DNA of 64,000 nt from Lamellibrachia columna (lineage: Eukaryota > Annelida > Polychaeta > Sabellida > Siboglinidae): assembly GCA_963662155.1 (NCBI GenBank), contig OY759262.1:20287930-20351929 (forward strand), given 5' to 3'. The position numbers and the translations under genes are program-made. Below, piece by piece: positions 22,691 to 33,015 of this stretch. How positions within the stretch are numbered: position 1 is the first letter of the stretch; every line of letters begins with the position of its first letter. The notes beneath the pieces are model-generated. The model saw only the letters and a list, made by a program, of their open reading frames with translations, had not been told where the DNA came from and did no database searches.

Positions 22691-23112
22691 CTGGTTGACA
22701 GTGACGCTATAGTCACCACAGATTCGAATCGAATTGTCAGGTTTACTAAAGACGACGATCGGTGCAGCCCAATCAGCAAACTAGACAGGTGAAATGACTC
22801 CTTGATTTTGCAATCGGCAGTGGTCGTGGCTTATTGAAGCGAGGTACAGCATTTGTGTCAAGGACAATCTTTGCCTTTGTGCCCGTGAATGCTCCCAACT
22901 CATTTTTTATGCGTCATCGTGTTTGCGTAGCACTGTGTCCAGTGTTGGTGTGTGTGCCAACAACCCATTCAGTTTCTTAACCTGCCCCCAGTTGATTTTC
23001 AACTGTTTAAGCCAACCACGGCCAAGCAATGTTGGCCCATGACCCTTTACGATATGCAGTGGTAGAAGCACTTCTTGCTACATGTGTTTCACTAGCACAG
23101 TAGCTGTACCTA

Positions 23113-23500
23113 CTACGTCAACTTGTTCACCAGTTTAAGTATGAACAATGACGTCAGCAGGTCTAAAAAATGGACGATTTTGTTAATTCCATAGTCCCTT
23201 GTATGAATGTGCATTAGTGTGATTGTAGCACCCGTATTAATCTCCATCTTCACTGAAGCCTGACTTATGTTTACGTATACTGTCAGTGGTTCATGTGGAA
23301 GTGTTGATCTGTTGTAATACAACGCGTATTCTTGTGAAGCTGTGCTCCGTTCGCTAAATGGCGTTGTAGACCGTTCCATTGTAGCTTCCGTTTCGTCAAC
23401 GAAATATGAGCGATGTTCACCTCCCCTCTGCTTACGTGTCGTTTTCGTAATGCAGACTCGTTCTAAGTGCCCAATCTTCTTACAGAAGTTACAAACTGTC
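23113..23500 (-). pseudogene. G1 gypsy zinc knuckle and aspartic protease region
   Basis: Near 23490-23450 a CCHC knuckle is visible: CNFCKKIGHLERVC, with spacing C-x2-C-x4-H-x4-C, the nucleic-acid binding motif of gag. The protease follows in the frame at 23113-23379: VYVNISQASVKMEINTGATI. The catalytic Asp-Thr-Gly is Asn-Thr-Gly here, so the protease would be dead even without the frame breaks. Between 23500 and 23598 a second CCHC-like block is disrupted by stops. Confidence 0.75.
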
Positions 23501-23597
23501 TTTTTTTGTGGAAATAGTCCTGACTTCTATGGCGTGTGTCGCCACATCTCATTCACTTGTTAGATGTTGTTGGTTTTGTACTGCGAGCAGAACTAGA

Positions 23598-24224
23598 CTA
23601 GCATCGTTTCCCTGTCTGACATATTTCACCCTGTCGTTTGTTGCCATGTATTTTGTTGACATAACTGTCCGATTGAATTTTCAAGTCGTGTGCGTTTTTT
23701 TCTGCAGTTTCTAACCCTTGACCTTGTGCTATCTCAAGAGCTTTGTTAAACGTTAGACTTGTGTCTGACAATAAACGTTGTTGAATAATGTCCTTGTTGA
23801 TGCCAACCACGAAACGATCACGCAACATGTCAGATAGAGAATCTCCAAATTCACAATGTTCTGAAAGCTGACACAATTGTGCAACGTATTCAGCAACGGA
23901 TTCGTCAGACTTTCGAAAACGTGTATTGAACTTGAATCGCATTATTATCGGTGATGGTGGTGGTTGAAAATGTTTTTTGACAGTTCGTATTAATTCAGCA
24001 TAGCTGACGTCAACAGGTTTGACAGGTGCTGTCAAATTACGCACAATTGCATACGCCTTAGAACCAATAACACAAAGAAATATTGCACGCTTCTTAGTTT
24101 CATCTACGTCAGTCGAAGTTATTCCATTTGTAACGAAAAAGAATTCTAATCTTTCGTGATAGTTTTCCCAATGTTCCTGTGTAGTATCAAACTCTCCTAT
24201 TTCACCAAAAGCAAAGGAGGCCAT
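23598..24224 (-). pseudogene. G1 gypsy gag
   Basis: A 208-codon open frame beginning MASFAFGEIGEFD. It has the retrotransposon gag core (EHWENYHERLEFFFVTNGIT, RAIFLCVIGSKAYAIVRNL, then PPPSPIIMRFKFNTRFRKSD and FVVGINKDIIQQRLLSD). Gag forms the virus-like particle. The stop at 23598 falls before the zinc knuckle, so the protein is truncated. The ATG at 24224 touches the insertion site of the DNA transposon (its duplication ATT is at 24223-24225), so gag is now cut off from its leader and 5' LTR. Confidence 0.85.
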
Positions 24225-24225
24225 T

Positions 24226-24596
24226 TAGTCCAGTCATTCTGTGGTTCAACTTCAAACAAATTGCAATAGTAAGTTTGGTGGCATTTTTAGATTCTACATT
24301 ATGTTTATGTTACCAGAAAAAAAGTCCACCAAAATCCACTTGGTGGAACATTGTCATTTTCACATGTTGCTAAATGATCGTAGGTCTCACTGAAATTTAG
24401 GGGAGTACACGTAATTCATGTTGTGTAACTTATTTTCCGTGAAAACATTATAAAGGTGATATATATCCTTGGAAAGGTAATACATTTAGCTGTTCAAAGG
24501 TACCTAACAAGTGTAATTTCAATGAATATTAAAGCCATAATATTATTCCAAACACATTTGCATATTATCGTAACTGACGCGTACCCCGATTTTCGG
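24226..24596. repeat. Outer left TIR copy of the Academ-like element
   Basis: Matches the inverse of 28649-28249 over most of its length (shared blocks CAAACAAATTGCAATAGTAA, ACCAGAAAAAAAGTCCACC, GTGGAACATTGTCATTTT) and ends ACCCCGATTTTCGGCC. Confidence 0.88.
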
Positions 24597-24599
24597 CCT

Positions 24600-25000
24600 A
24601 GTCCCGTCAATCTGAGATTTAACATCAAACAAACAGCAATAGCAACTATGGTGGCGTTTGTAGTTAGTACTATATGTCTAAATTATAAGAACTAAAGTTC
24701 ATTGAAATTCACGTCGTGGAACATTGTCATTTGTGACGATAATGGCAACTGTTTGAAAGCCGCTGACGGTCATTGTTTTCGCGCAGTGAAATGTAGGGGT
24801 ACGCCTTATTTATGCTGAGTAATCTATTTTCTTTGCGCAATTTATAAACATAATGTCGATCGCCGGAAAAGTAATATACAGATCAATCCAACGACACATA
24901 GAATGTTTAACTCCATTAAGTAGTACGGTGAAAATCAACTTCTAAACACAGTGAACCCCGTTTTTTAGCCGCCACGGGATAGTAACGTTGCGATCGACCG
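24600..25000. repeat. Inner left TIR copy of the Academ-like element
   Basis: Starts TAGTCCCGTCAATCTGAG and ends near AACCCCGTTTTTTAGCCGCC and GTTGCG. Along its inner half it fits the right TIR better than the outer copy does (GTGAAATGTAGGGGTACGCC; AACACAGTGAACCCCG). The left end is therefore a tandem duplication of the terminus, or two elements merged. Confidence 0.85.
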
Positions 25001-25066
25001 ATTGTTGCTTACACATATAGCCATACACTTGTCTATTTCAGTGGCATTTACGTCCTTACCTACTGT

Positions 25067-25071
<5 letters not shown>

Positions 25072-25149
<78 letters not shown>
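25072..25149. repeat. (AT)n then (AC)n microsatellite
   Basis: About 33 AT units, then about six AC units, between the inner left TIR and the coding remnant. The poly-Ile/Tyr open frames here are artefacts. Confidence 0.97.
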
Positions 25150-25151
<2 letters not shown>

Positions 25152-25200
25152 AATGTTATATTGTTTACATTGCAGTGTTACTTACCGGTAAATGTCACTT

Positions 25201-28150
25201 TCAATCGCTGCTGTGATCGAGAGCTTCCACGGTGATGTCAACTGAATTTTGACAGGTGCTTCCTTTGCATACACGACACACAGAAGTGCACTCAAGTCCA
25301 TTCTTTCTGCAACTACATCGCAGCGAATTGCTGTTTTTCTTGCAGTTACAACGGATGACCGACAGCAAATGGGCTGGTGCTGCTGGGAGCCAGTCATCTT
25401 CGGAACATGGCAGTTGTCTTTGACAATCCAGCCCCAGTCCGTGGCTTTCAAAGTTTTCTCGGATCCTTTCCACTGTTGAATCTGATAGTAGATCCTGAGG
25501 CTGTGATAGTGGGCAGCAGCCGAAATAGGGGGTAGATTTTTTCCCTGTACTTGATGCTACCTTTTCAATGAAGCGTTTATACAGTAAATCATCGATTTTT
25601 TCTCCAATGTTGCTACCATGAACACATACAATAGCCTGTTCTCCCGCACTGATCAATTCTTTGACTGTTGGTGTTGCTGATTAGAACACCTGTGCTTGCT
25701 TCCTGAAGTGTTCGTTAGTCATAGCCTTCTTCAGAGATGTGGCCTTACCAATCCCGTATATGCGTGGTGTGGTATCACATCCTAGTAAAGCGTGTAAGAA
25801 GAGCATATGACTGCACACATCTGGGCCCAGTGTTTCTGTGAGAGCTCTGATGTTCCAGATCTTGACTTGGTGTGATGTGCTCTGTTTAGGCTCTGACATT
25901 AAGAATACACCAAAGGGTTCCTGTCGAAAGTGGGTAACACAGCAGCACTAGCAAATCGGTGTCTTCACCAGTTAGAATAGTGTCGATTTTGTTCGATGAG
26001 TTTAGTGCTGTTTTAACGATCATTAGATCAGCGTCCTCGTTTGCATGAAAACAACAGCACCCAGCTTTCTCAAGCTCTTTGCTCAGTATGTTTATGAATC
26101 GTTGCTTGTTTTCTCTGTTGGCCAGAAATTCCTCCTTCTTTATTTGCAATCGTATGTCACTTGTGAAGTGAACTGCTGTTGGAGCACATCTGCGTGTTCG
26201 CGTTTTGTGGGTCATGTCCTTTGTTGATGTTCCAGCTTCGTAGCCATCGAATACAACAATGGCATTACCGTACCGTCTTCGCACATACGTGATGTATTGT
26301 GTGTATATGTCTCTGTAGGTAGTACCTCGAAGCCATGTAATCCAACGCATAAGTGATCCTCCATCGAGAACATACTGCACTTCTCCACAGTTGGGTGGAT
26401 CTTGGGGATGGTCTCCAAGCAGATTCCACATGGCGTCAGCAAGGAGGGATTTATTGGCAAGTCGCATCATCCCAGGTTCTTCGAACAAAGCAGGTGGATA
26501 ACTACATAGTTCGTGCTTCAAGACCAGAGGCAGTTCATCACATCTTTCTCCTACTACCAGAAGGCGCTGGAAGAGGAGTTGAGAATCAACTTTCATGTCT
26601 TCGTTGAACTTCACGCAAGTTTTATCATTCAGTGTGATGGCTTGCTGTTTCCTTCTGAATGTATAGCCCAGGATGCTTTTTCCGATCATCGATTCAAGGA
26701 TCTGAGATCCTATTTCATTTGCCTTTGTCTACATTCACTTCATTGTCTGCTGTTACACCGGTCGAAATGCTACGGAGACACCGATCGTCAGTGAATGGAT
26801 TCCTGCTCTGCAGAAATTCCAACAGCTCTTCTGTCTCTTTGGAGTCCCTTTCCTGTGTTGCTCTAGTTGCCTCTTTGTGTTTGTCACTTGTGTTGTAGGT
26901 TACCGCAGTGAGGTCTTGCAGGGCATAATTAACTTCAGCACAGGCAGGCACTGACAGTATATGACAGTCACTCCACGCCCACATGTTAAAATGCCTTTTG
27001 TCTTCACACTTCGCATCAACACTTGCTTGATAACTAAATCCGATGAAAGGCCAGCCCAGTAATGATCACTCCTGCGGATTATATGTTTCCCGAGTTTGAA
27101 GCTCGTGTGAACATCAAGGTGTTGTCTCTCCAACTCCAGCATGTTGTTTAGGTACACATATGCAGACTTGCCATACAATGTGCGACCTCCTAAATCGTTT
27201 TGTCCAAAGACATCAAATTATCAAACAAACTAGCGGCTTCTTTTAAATCTCCATTGCTGACAGCTGTACTGGAAGGTGGGTCGTGTGTCGCTCCCTGCGT
27301 GCCATCGTGTGGTTTGTCAAGTGCGTCTGTGCCTGGCAGTGGAGAGTCGTATGTCATTGCAATGAGCATGGCGTTTAGCGCTGCATCCACAAGTACATGG
27401 TCACGGACAGCCGTGATATAGCCTTGCCAGTTAGCACATTGTCGACGGCATTGTTTGCGTAAATTACCTCCAGTAGTTCTTTCAGGCCAGAACCAGCCAT
27501 CAAGTGGCCAATGCAGCCAAGAAAGCTCATTTCCATGTGCAGACCACCGAGTCTGAGGACAATTTCACGTAAATTACTTGACTGTGGTTCCCCTGAGGTG
27601 ATCAAAATGGCTTTCCGCCATAGAGGTTGATCGAACGTTAAGATTGGCGTTACTCCCAATCGTTTAGCTTGGGCACATACGAATTTGAACGTAGAGTAAA
27701 TGCATGTCAGATCACTGGGATCCATATCAATCATCGGCAGGAATTTGATGGTTGATGGTTATGGGTGCAGTCCATGCTGGACATGTTGCATGACACCAGA
27801 CCAGCATGGTCTGGGTGAACGCAGCAGTAGACTAGAGACGTTTTCCAAAGCAAGTCAACGTTGGAAGTTTCATCTTCGACATCCACTTTGGGTAGTCTCT
27901 GATAGACGAGGTCATTGATTGAAGCATCAGTCGTACTGAAGTGGTGGATGTTGATGCGCCCAATAGCAGCTAAGTCTTCAGCACTTACAGTAACTCTAGG
28001 AATCGGTGTGCATGTCTTGATGCTTGGTGAAACGGCTGCAATAATGCCCATCCCGCGGAAGGTATTCATTCCATCGAGGGTTCGACTGTTATGGTCCACT
28101 GCTACAAACTGCACAAAATGACCCGATGCGAAGCCAGGAATGTCGACACT
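25201..28150 (-). pseudogene. Broken transposase/nuclease gene of the Academ-like element
   Basis: One protein is split by about seven frameshifts. Order on the minus strand: GHFVQFVAVDHNSRTLDGMN near 28100; MIDMDPSDLTCIYSTFKFVC, then TPILTFDQPLW near 27640; LRLGGLHMEMSFLGCIGHLM near 27540, a candidate RNase H-like core with Asp residues; KLGKHIIRRSDHYWAGLSSD near 27080. The nuclease part lies at 25930-26390: VLDGGSLMRWITWLRGTTYR, IVVFDGYEAGTSTKD, KEEFLANRENKQRFINILSK, CFHANEDADLMIVKTA and LTGEDTDLLVLL (acidic XPG/PIN-type motifs). DVCSHMLFLHALLGCDTTPR follows near 25810. The end (25250-25350) is CNCKKNSNSLRCSCRKNG plus further Cys pairs, like a tesmin/CXC or Cys8 finger, with a stop at 25201. 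The N-terminal part usual for this family is missing. Confidence 0.75.
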
Positions 28151-28248
28151 CTATAAGACCCTCATGCAGTGCGAAAAATATTAAATAATGACAACAGATA
28201 TCAAAACTAGTATCGAGTGTGGGTGTATAAACTAGTCCACTCCAGATC

Positions 28249-28649
28249 GCAACCCTACGCCCCCATGACGGCTAAAAATCGGGGTTCACTGTGTTTAAAA
28301 TGTGACCTTCACCTTAATAATTAATGAAGTTAAACGTCTGATATATCGTTGGATAGATTAATCCATTGCCTTTCTAACCGTATGCATCAAGTATATATAA
28401 TGCGCAAAAAAATACATAACATAGCCTAACTAACGCGTGCCCATACATTTCACTATGCCAAAAAGTGACCCGCAGAGACTTTAGACCACTTGTCATTATC
28501 GTAAAAAATGACAATGTTCCACCATGTGGATTTCGGTGGACTTTTTTTCTGGTAATGTAGACATGTAGTACTAACTAAAAACGCCATCATAATTACTATT
28601 GCAATTTGTTTGAGACTGACCCTCTTTTGGGCGTAGATTGACTGGACTA
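28249..28649. repeat. Right TIR of the Academ-like element
   Basis: Inverse of the left termini, about 400 bp. It ends TTGACTGGACTA at 28649, followed by the duplication ATT. Confidence 0.88.
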
Positions 28650-28652
28650 ATT

Positions 28653-28773
28653 GCCATTGGCATTGGCCATTGCTGTTCCAAATTTTTCGTCACATAATGT
28701 TCGTTTTTCCGCGTTCACTCGGTGTAGTTTTGTAGTCGTACGTGCTTCGGGTGTATGCATCTCATCTTCATGT
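28653..28773 (-). other. G1 gypsy untranslated leader
   Basis: The stretch between the primer site and the (displaced) gag start. It contains the small repeat GGCCAATGCCAATGGC next to the transposon insertion. Confidence 0.6.
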
Positions 28774-28794
28774 GGATCCCGTCCTCGTCGCCAA
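28774..28794 (-). promoter_or_regulatory. Primer binding site of G1 (tRNA-Ser type)
   Basis: Directly inside the 5' LTR the minus strand reads TTGGCGACGAGGACGGGATC. TGGCGACGAGG complements a tRNA 3' end CCTCGTCGCCA, as in animal tRNA-Ser(GCU) (recalled), and the next bases fit with one or two mismatches. It primes minus-strand DNA synthesis. Confidence 0.8.
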
Positions 28795-28953
28795 TGTTAT
28801 ATATTGCATTCTACTAGACTACGAAGTCATTATAACTGTTATTAACTTTATTACTTCACGTGACAGAACTGAACAAGACGGAAGTCCCTCCGTCGGGACC
28901 ATTCAGTAATCATCAGTAGACAGGGATCATACATTAGATACTAGATTACTACA
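28795..28953 (-). repeat. 5' LTR of G1 (159 bp)
   Basis: Same sequence and orientation as 18213-18376, with TG...CA ends. The flanking duplication ATGGC is at 28954-28958. Confidence 0.93.
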
Positions 28954-29133
28954 ATGGCCAATTTAAATGCAGACACATGGGAACGGATCAACACGCCCAC
29001 TTTTGCCCTCTGACCCAAAGACCAAACCTCACCCGTTTCAGACATAGATTCACCAGTTCAAATAAAAAGTCACCTACATTCCCACCAACAAGTCCAGTTC
29101 ATATACGATTCTGTAAATATGTGATGACTCAAA

Positions 29134-29490
29134 ATGTTGAACCTGGAAACATCAACTATAAGATACAGTAAATTGTTTAACCTGGAAGCATCAACTATAA
29201 GATACAGTAGATTGTTAAACATGAAAACATCAACTATAAGATACAGTAAATTGTTGGACCTGGAAACATCAACTATAAGATACAGTACATTTATGAACCT
29301 GGAAACATCAACTATAAGATACAGTAAATTGTTGGACCTGGAAACATCAACTATAAGATACAGTAAATTGTTGAACTTGGAAACATCAACTATAAGATAC
29401 AGTAAATTGTTGAACCTGCAAGCATCAACTATAAGATACAGTAAAGTGTTGGACCTGGAAACATCAACTATAAGACACAGTAAATTGGAA
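29134..29490. repeat. 39-bp minisatellite, about 9 copies
   Basis: The unit AACCTGGAAACATCAACTAT continues AAGATACAGTAAATTGTTG. The period is 13 codons, so a 139-codon open frame (LETSTIRYSKLLN repeated) runs through it. There is no sign of a real gene around it. Confidence 0.95.
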
Positions 29491-29534
29491 TCTAGAGACA
29501 GACCGCAATATTTAGGGGAGGCCAGTGTTCGTTC

Positions 29535-29815
29535 AACTTTAACACTGGGTTAGTTGAGCCATGCATGTTTCCCAGGAAACTACAGCAGTGACAGTTGCTT
29601 GGTACCACCCAGTGATTGAACATGTTGTTAGAACACGATTGACGTACAAAGGGTGCAGTTTATCACAGCGGTCAGAAAATGCGAGTTAAAAGTAACTTTT
29701 GGCATTTGTGATTAATGTCTGCTTGTGTGTAGACTATCAATTATGTTACATCAGTTCACGCCTTAATTTAAAAAGCTTACTTATCAAAACGGGACTAGTT
29801 GAACGAATCAGAAAC
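29535..29815 (-). repeat. Dispersed repeat R1, copy 2 (inverted)
   Basis: The reverse complement of 15261-15640 in a shorter form. Shared: GGGTTAGTTGAGCCATGCAT-like end, TTTCCCAGGAAACTACAGCA and TGGTACCACCCAGTGA. Confidence 0.8.
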
Positions 29816-31639
29816 ATTCAAACTCAGTGTAGAAAGGTCAATGTAGATTTTTGAATGGTGGACTGAACTATATATTTCCTGCGATCTTTCGTCAACCTGC
29901 TTATTTAGTTACGCCTATTTGCTCCCCGAAAGCATAGACTCAATGACAACTCTCAATTGGATCAAGCTTTACGTTCCAAGTATAGCCCATCATAACCATT
30001 TTAACTTCAAGGTCACGCCACTTGGTGTTTCATTTTCAGTCTTCACTTCCCCTGTGGATTCCAGGTAAGTGGATTCGTGAACCTGATAGGAAACAATCGT
30101 CAGATTCTGCCACGTTTGCAGTCTGGCTTATGTTACCAACCAGCCAATAGTGCATAGAATAAATATAATGTTCTTGTAATATGGCCATATCCCGGTTGAC
30201 AAAAAATCAGGCTGCACAAAAATCGCCGAAAGATGGCACCGATGTCTGGGCATGCATATTATATGTTCAAAGTGTAAGGGTTTTAGAATGCCATCGGTTT
30301 TAGAGTACCATTTGTAAAACAATATGTTCGATAAATGATGTTGTTTTTTACACGTTTGCTTCTTTTACTTCTACTATTTCAACTATCCCCATTTGGGGAA
30401 GGGCTAGGCTGCATTCTGAGGGCAAAGTGTTTTGTAGGGGAAGGTGGGGCATGTCCGCACACGTAAGGTATAATGTGCCATAACTAATGAACTGTTTTAT
30501 ACAAGAAGGATAACATTTCGCCTTGCTAATCTGTATATTTAGCAGTTTATTACTATCAATTACCAAATTTCAACTCCACTAAGAAAAACGTATATGTTAT
30601 CAATATGCATTGGTCACTGGTGTGCGGATATGCCCCAAGGTACTGGGGCATAACCACACGTGCATGTGCTAACATACATAACGTACTTCAGTCCTTTGCT
30701 ACATAGCAGAATACGATCTGCAATGGTAAACTTCAGGCTGCAGAACATCATGTTTTGTTGGGTATGTCCATATGTATACTTTTTGGGGAGGGGACAAATG
30801 CGCCCACATATATAATATAAACATAACCAACTGTAGTGTATGTAATAATGCAGCCTAAATGTGGCGATATCTGGTGACGATGATGATTGATAACACATAA
30901 ACAGCCATGCGACGAAGAAAACCAAAAGAAACAGACTAAAACTATATTTTAATTACACACGTCAAGATACATTAAAAATTAACCCACATTAACTTCCATG
31001 TTATAAGATTACGTTAGCACATTCCACCTCAAAATCCCACCTCCCAAATTTTTTTCCCCAACCTCCCACAATTGTTTACGACCAACCTACCTCTTCCTGC
31101 CACACCCCTTTCATAAGGAAACACGGGTTAGCTGATGAGCATCCCCATAGGCGTAAGGCGTATTCATATATCACATATTGACTCATGCATAAGTAAATAC
31201 GGGCGAACCAAATTAAATATATATATATATCTTAATAATATCTACATCATGCCACCACGCTATATAAATAAACGTACTGCACTGGGCTTATCCGCATACG
31301 CCTGTACTGATATGCCACAAACGACCGGCGGGGAAAGATTGTAAAATTTCACGCACACGCGGTCTGTAGCGGTAAAAGTTTATTTGTTCAACGACAACAA
31401 TAATAATACGCATTCCATATCGCACACTGATATGCATGTATTTTTTATTATTGAAGGTATGAGCTATGATAAGTCTAAAATTACATGACATTCAGCACAA
31501 AAATTATGTTTTGACCAATACAATTTTTTTACCGACGAAAACGAGTTCAATTAGCTGGTTCTAGTGTTTGATATACGAGTTAGGTGCTACAGAAACCACA
31601 ATTTTGAAAGCAATTACTACGCGGTTTTGTCAATAACGA
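29816..31639. other. Intergenic DNA with a pair of inverted GGGGCATGTCCGCACA-type blocks
   Basis: No gene is visible. GTGGGGCATGTCCGCACACG at 30445-30465 is answered in inverse by GTGCGGATATGCCCCAAGG at 30632-30650, with a further GGGGCATAACCACACG after it. A weaker relative (TTATCCGCATACGCC) lies near 31287. This could be a small DNA element with eroded ends. An (AT)n stretch of 14 bases lies at 31218-31231. Confidence 0.4.
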
Positions 31640-33015
31640 GATGTCCCATGTTTGGTAGTAAAGGGCACAGGTCCAAGTTGCTTGGCAGAGACTGGTTGGA
31701 ACATCTGAAACTAGACTGGTCAACAGTGCATCGCATGGACTATGCATGGACATGGACTATGCATGGACATGGACTATGCTAAAATGTTTCCAGACCTGTT
31801 CAGTGACGGTTTGGGAACACTGAAGGGTGTTGAGGCGACACTGCATGCTGACGACAAGGTGATGTCTCGTTGTTTAAAATCACGTCCTGTTCCTCTTGCA
31901 TTAAAGGGTAAAATCGAAATTGAGCTCGATAGGCTACAAGCTGAAGGAGTTACTAAACCAGCGGAACATTCGGACTGGGCTGCTCCGATTGTGTCAGTTT
32001 TTAAATCGAATGGGGAGGTACGCATTTGTGGCGATTACAAACTTACCGTGAATGTGGCCGCAAAGGTTAACAAGTACCCAATTCCAAACATTTATGAACT
32101 GCAGCTAAAGCTATTGGGAGGTGTGTTCCAAATTGGACTTGAGTCATGCATACCAGCAGATAATTCTCAGTGAGTAATCGCAGAAACTCACCACAATTAC
32201 TAAACAGAAATGTTTTTTGCCTGCACGCGGCTCTGCTATGGTGTGACGTCAGCAACAGAAATTTTCCAGCGTGCCATGGAACATGGTGCAGGGAATACCG
32301 ATGGTGAAAGTTCATCTTGATGACGTCCTAGTGGCTGGCCGCACTCCTGAAGAAGTTCGCAAATCTTTTGACAGTATTGAGTAGAGTACAGAGAGCTGGT
32401 TTGAGGCTTCGTGTGGAAAAGTGCTCGTTTCTGGAAAACTCGTGTGTTTAAGCTGAAGGTATTCACCCCACCACAGACAAGCTTATCGCGTTACAGAATG
32501 CTCCAGAGCCAACGTCAGTACTAGACCTGCAAAGCTACTTGGTTATGGTGAATGACTACCACAATTTCTCGAAGAACCTCGGCACAGTTTTGGCGCCACT
32601 CCACAAATTGTTGCAGAATAAATACTATAATAATAATAATATAAAGTCAGTTTTGGGAAGCAGCAACTTAGATATTAAAACTCTCAATCAATTGCAGCTT
32701 CGATCAAGGTGAGATATGACTTTTGAGCATTAACACTAAACAAACAAACCACTGCGCGGGAGCATCACGATGTAGCGTTGCCTCCTGGTGAATTCTATGC
32801 GGGTGACGCGGTCTGTGCGGTGAACTTCGCTGGTATTCCCAGATCGCTGCCCGGAGTACTTCAAACCAAATTGGGTCCTGTCTCGTTCACTGTCAGATTG
32901 ACTGACGGATGAGTCTGGGGAAGACATATGGATCACACCCGTCTCCGGATTCCCGAGGAGAGTGGCGGCTGATTTGTCCGCGATGATTTGTCGCGGAGGA
33001 GGAGCGGGTCGTACA
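31640..33015 (+). pseudogene. Second Ty3/gypsy remnant (G2): pol fragments
   Basis: Plus strand: linker/protease end with LLGRDWLEHLKLDWSTVHRM near 31680. The reverse transcriptase has LKGVEATLHADDKVMSRCLK, ELDRLQAEGVTKPAEHSDWA, APIVSVFKSNGEVRICGDYK, VNKYPIPNIYEL, then LDLSHAYQQI with frame breaks, VKVHLDDVLVAGRTPEEV near 32300 (L-D-D core) and LQSYLVMVNDYHNFSKNLGT-like sequence near 32540. At 32757-32990 the integrase C-terminus resumes (GEFYAGDAVCAVNFAGIPRS, then LPGVLQTKLGPVSFTVRL). RNase H and most of the integrase are missing, and repeat R2 fills the gap. A 17-bp repeat (TATGCATGGACATGGAC) lies at 31736-31787. Confidence 0.85.
32643..32737 (+). repeat. Dispersed repeat R2, copy 2
   Basis: Matches 18062-18165 in the same direction (ACTCTCAATCAATTGCAGCT; GTGAGATATGACTTTTGAGC). 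It is preceded by (ATA)n at 32624-32642, which may be the tail of an inserted element. Confidence 0.65.

Larger units (their letters stand above)
24226..28649 (-). mobile_element. 4.4-kb DNA transposon with long TIRs, Academ-like
   Basis: The ends are TAGTCCAGTCATTCT at 24226 and its inverse at 28649, flanked by the 3-bp duplication ATT (24223-24225 and 28650-28652). The inverted repeats are about 400 bp long. The left terminus is present twice in tandem. Between the TIRs lies a minus-strand coding remnant (25201-28150) with an XPG/PIN-like nuclease region and a Cys cluster. Known Academ elements give 3-4 bp duplications, and one lineage carries an XPG nuclease (recalled knowledge), so that assignment is an inference. 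The element lies inside gypsy G1 and is therefore younger than G1. Confidence 0.8.
18213..28953 (-). mobile_element. Ty3/gypsy LTR retrotransposon G1 with nested insertions
   Basis: The whole element lies on the minus strand: 5' LTR 28795-28953, primer site 28774-28794, leader to 28653, gag 23598-24224, zinc knuckle and protease about 23100-23500, reverse transcriptase about 22229-22690, polypurine tract 18377-18391 and 3' LTR 18213-18376. It is flanked by ATGGC on both sides. The 24226-28649 DNA transposon sits exactly at the gag start. Two LINEs (18780-20112 and 20120-22228) occupy the place where RNase H and integrase should be, and those domains are not seen. Without the nested pieces about 2.9 kb of gypsy sequence remains. 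Confidence 0.92.

Noticed and set aside
24965..25235. Open frames rich in Ile-Tyr
   Set aside because: Translation of an (AT)n tract; the same holds for 59724-60038 and 60088-60282.
29134..29553. 139-codon repeat protein
   Set aside because: The 39-bp period makes it open by arithmetic; no start context, domain or neighbour supports a gene.
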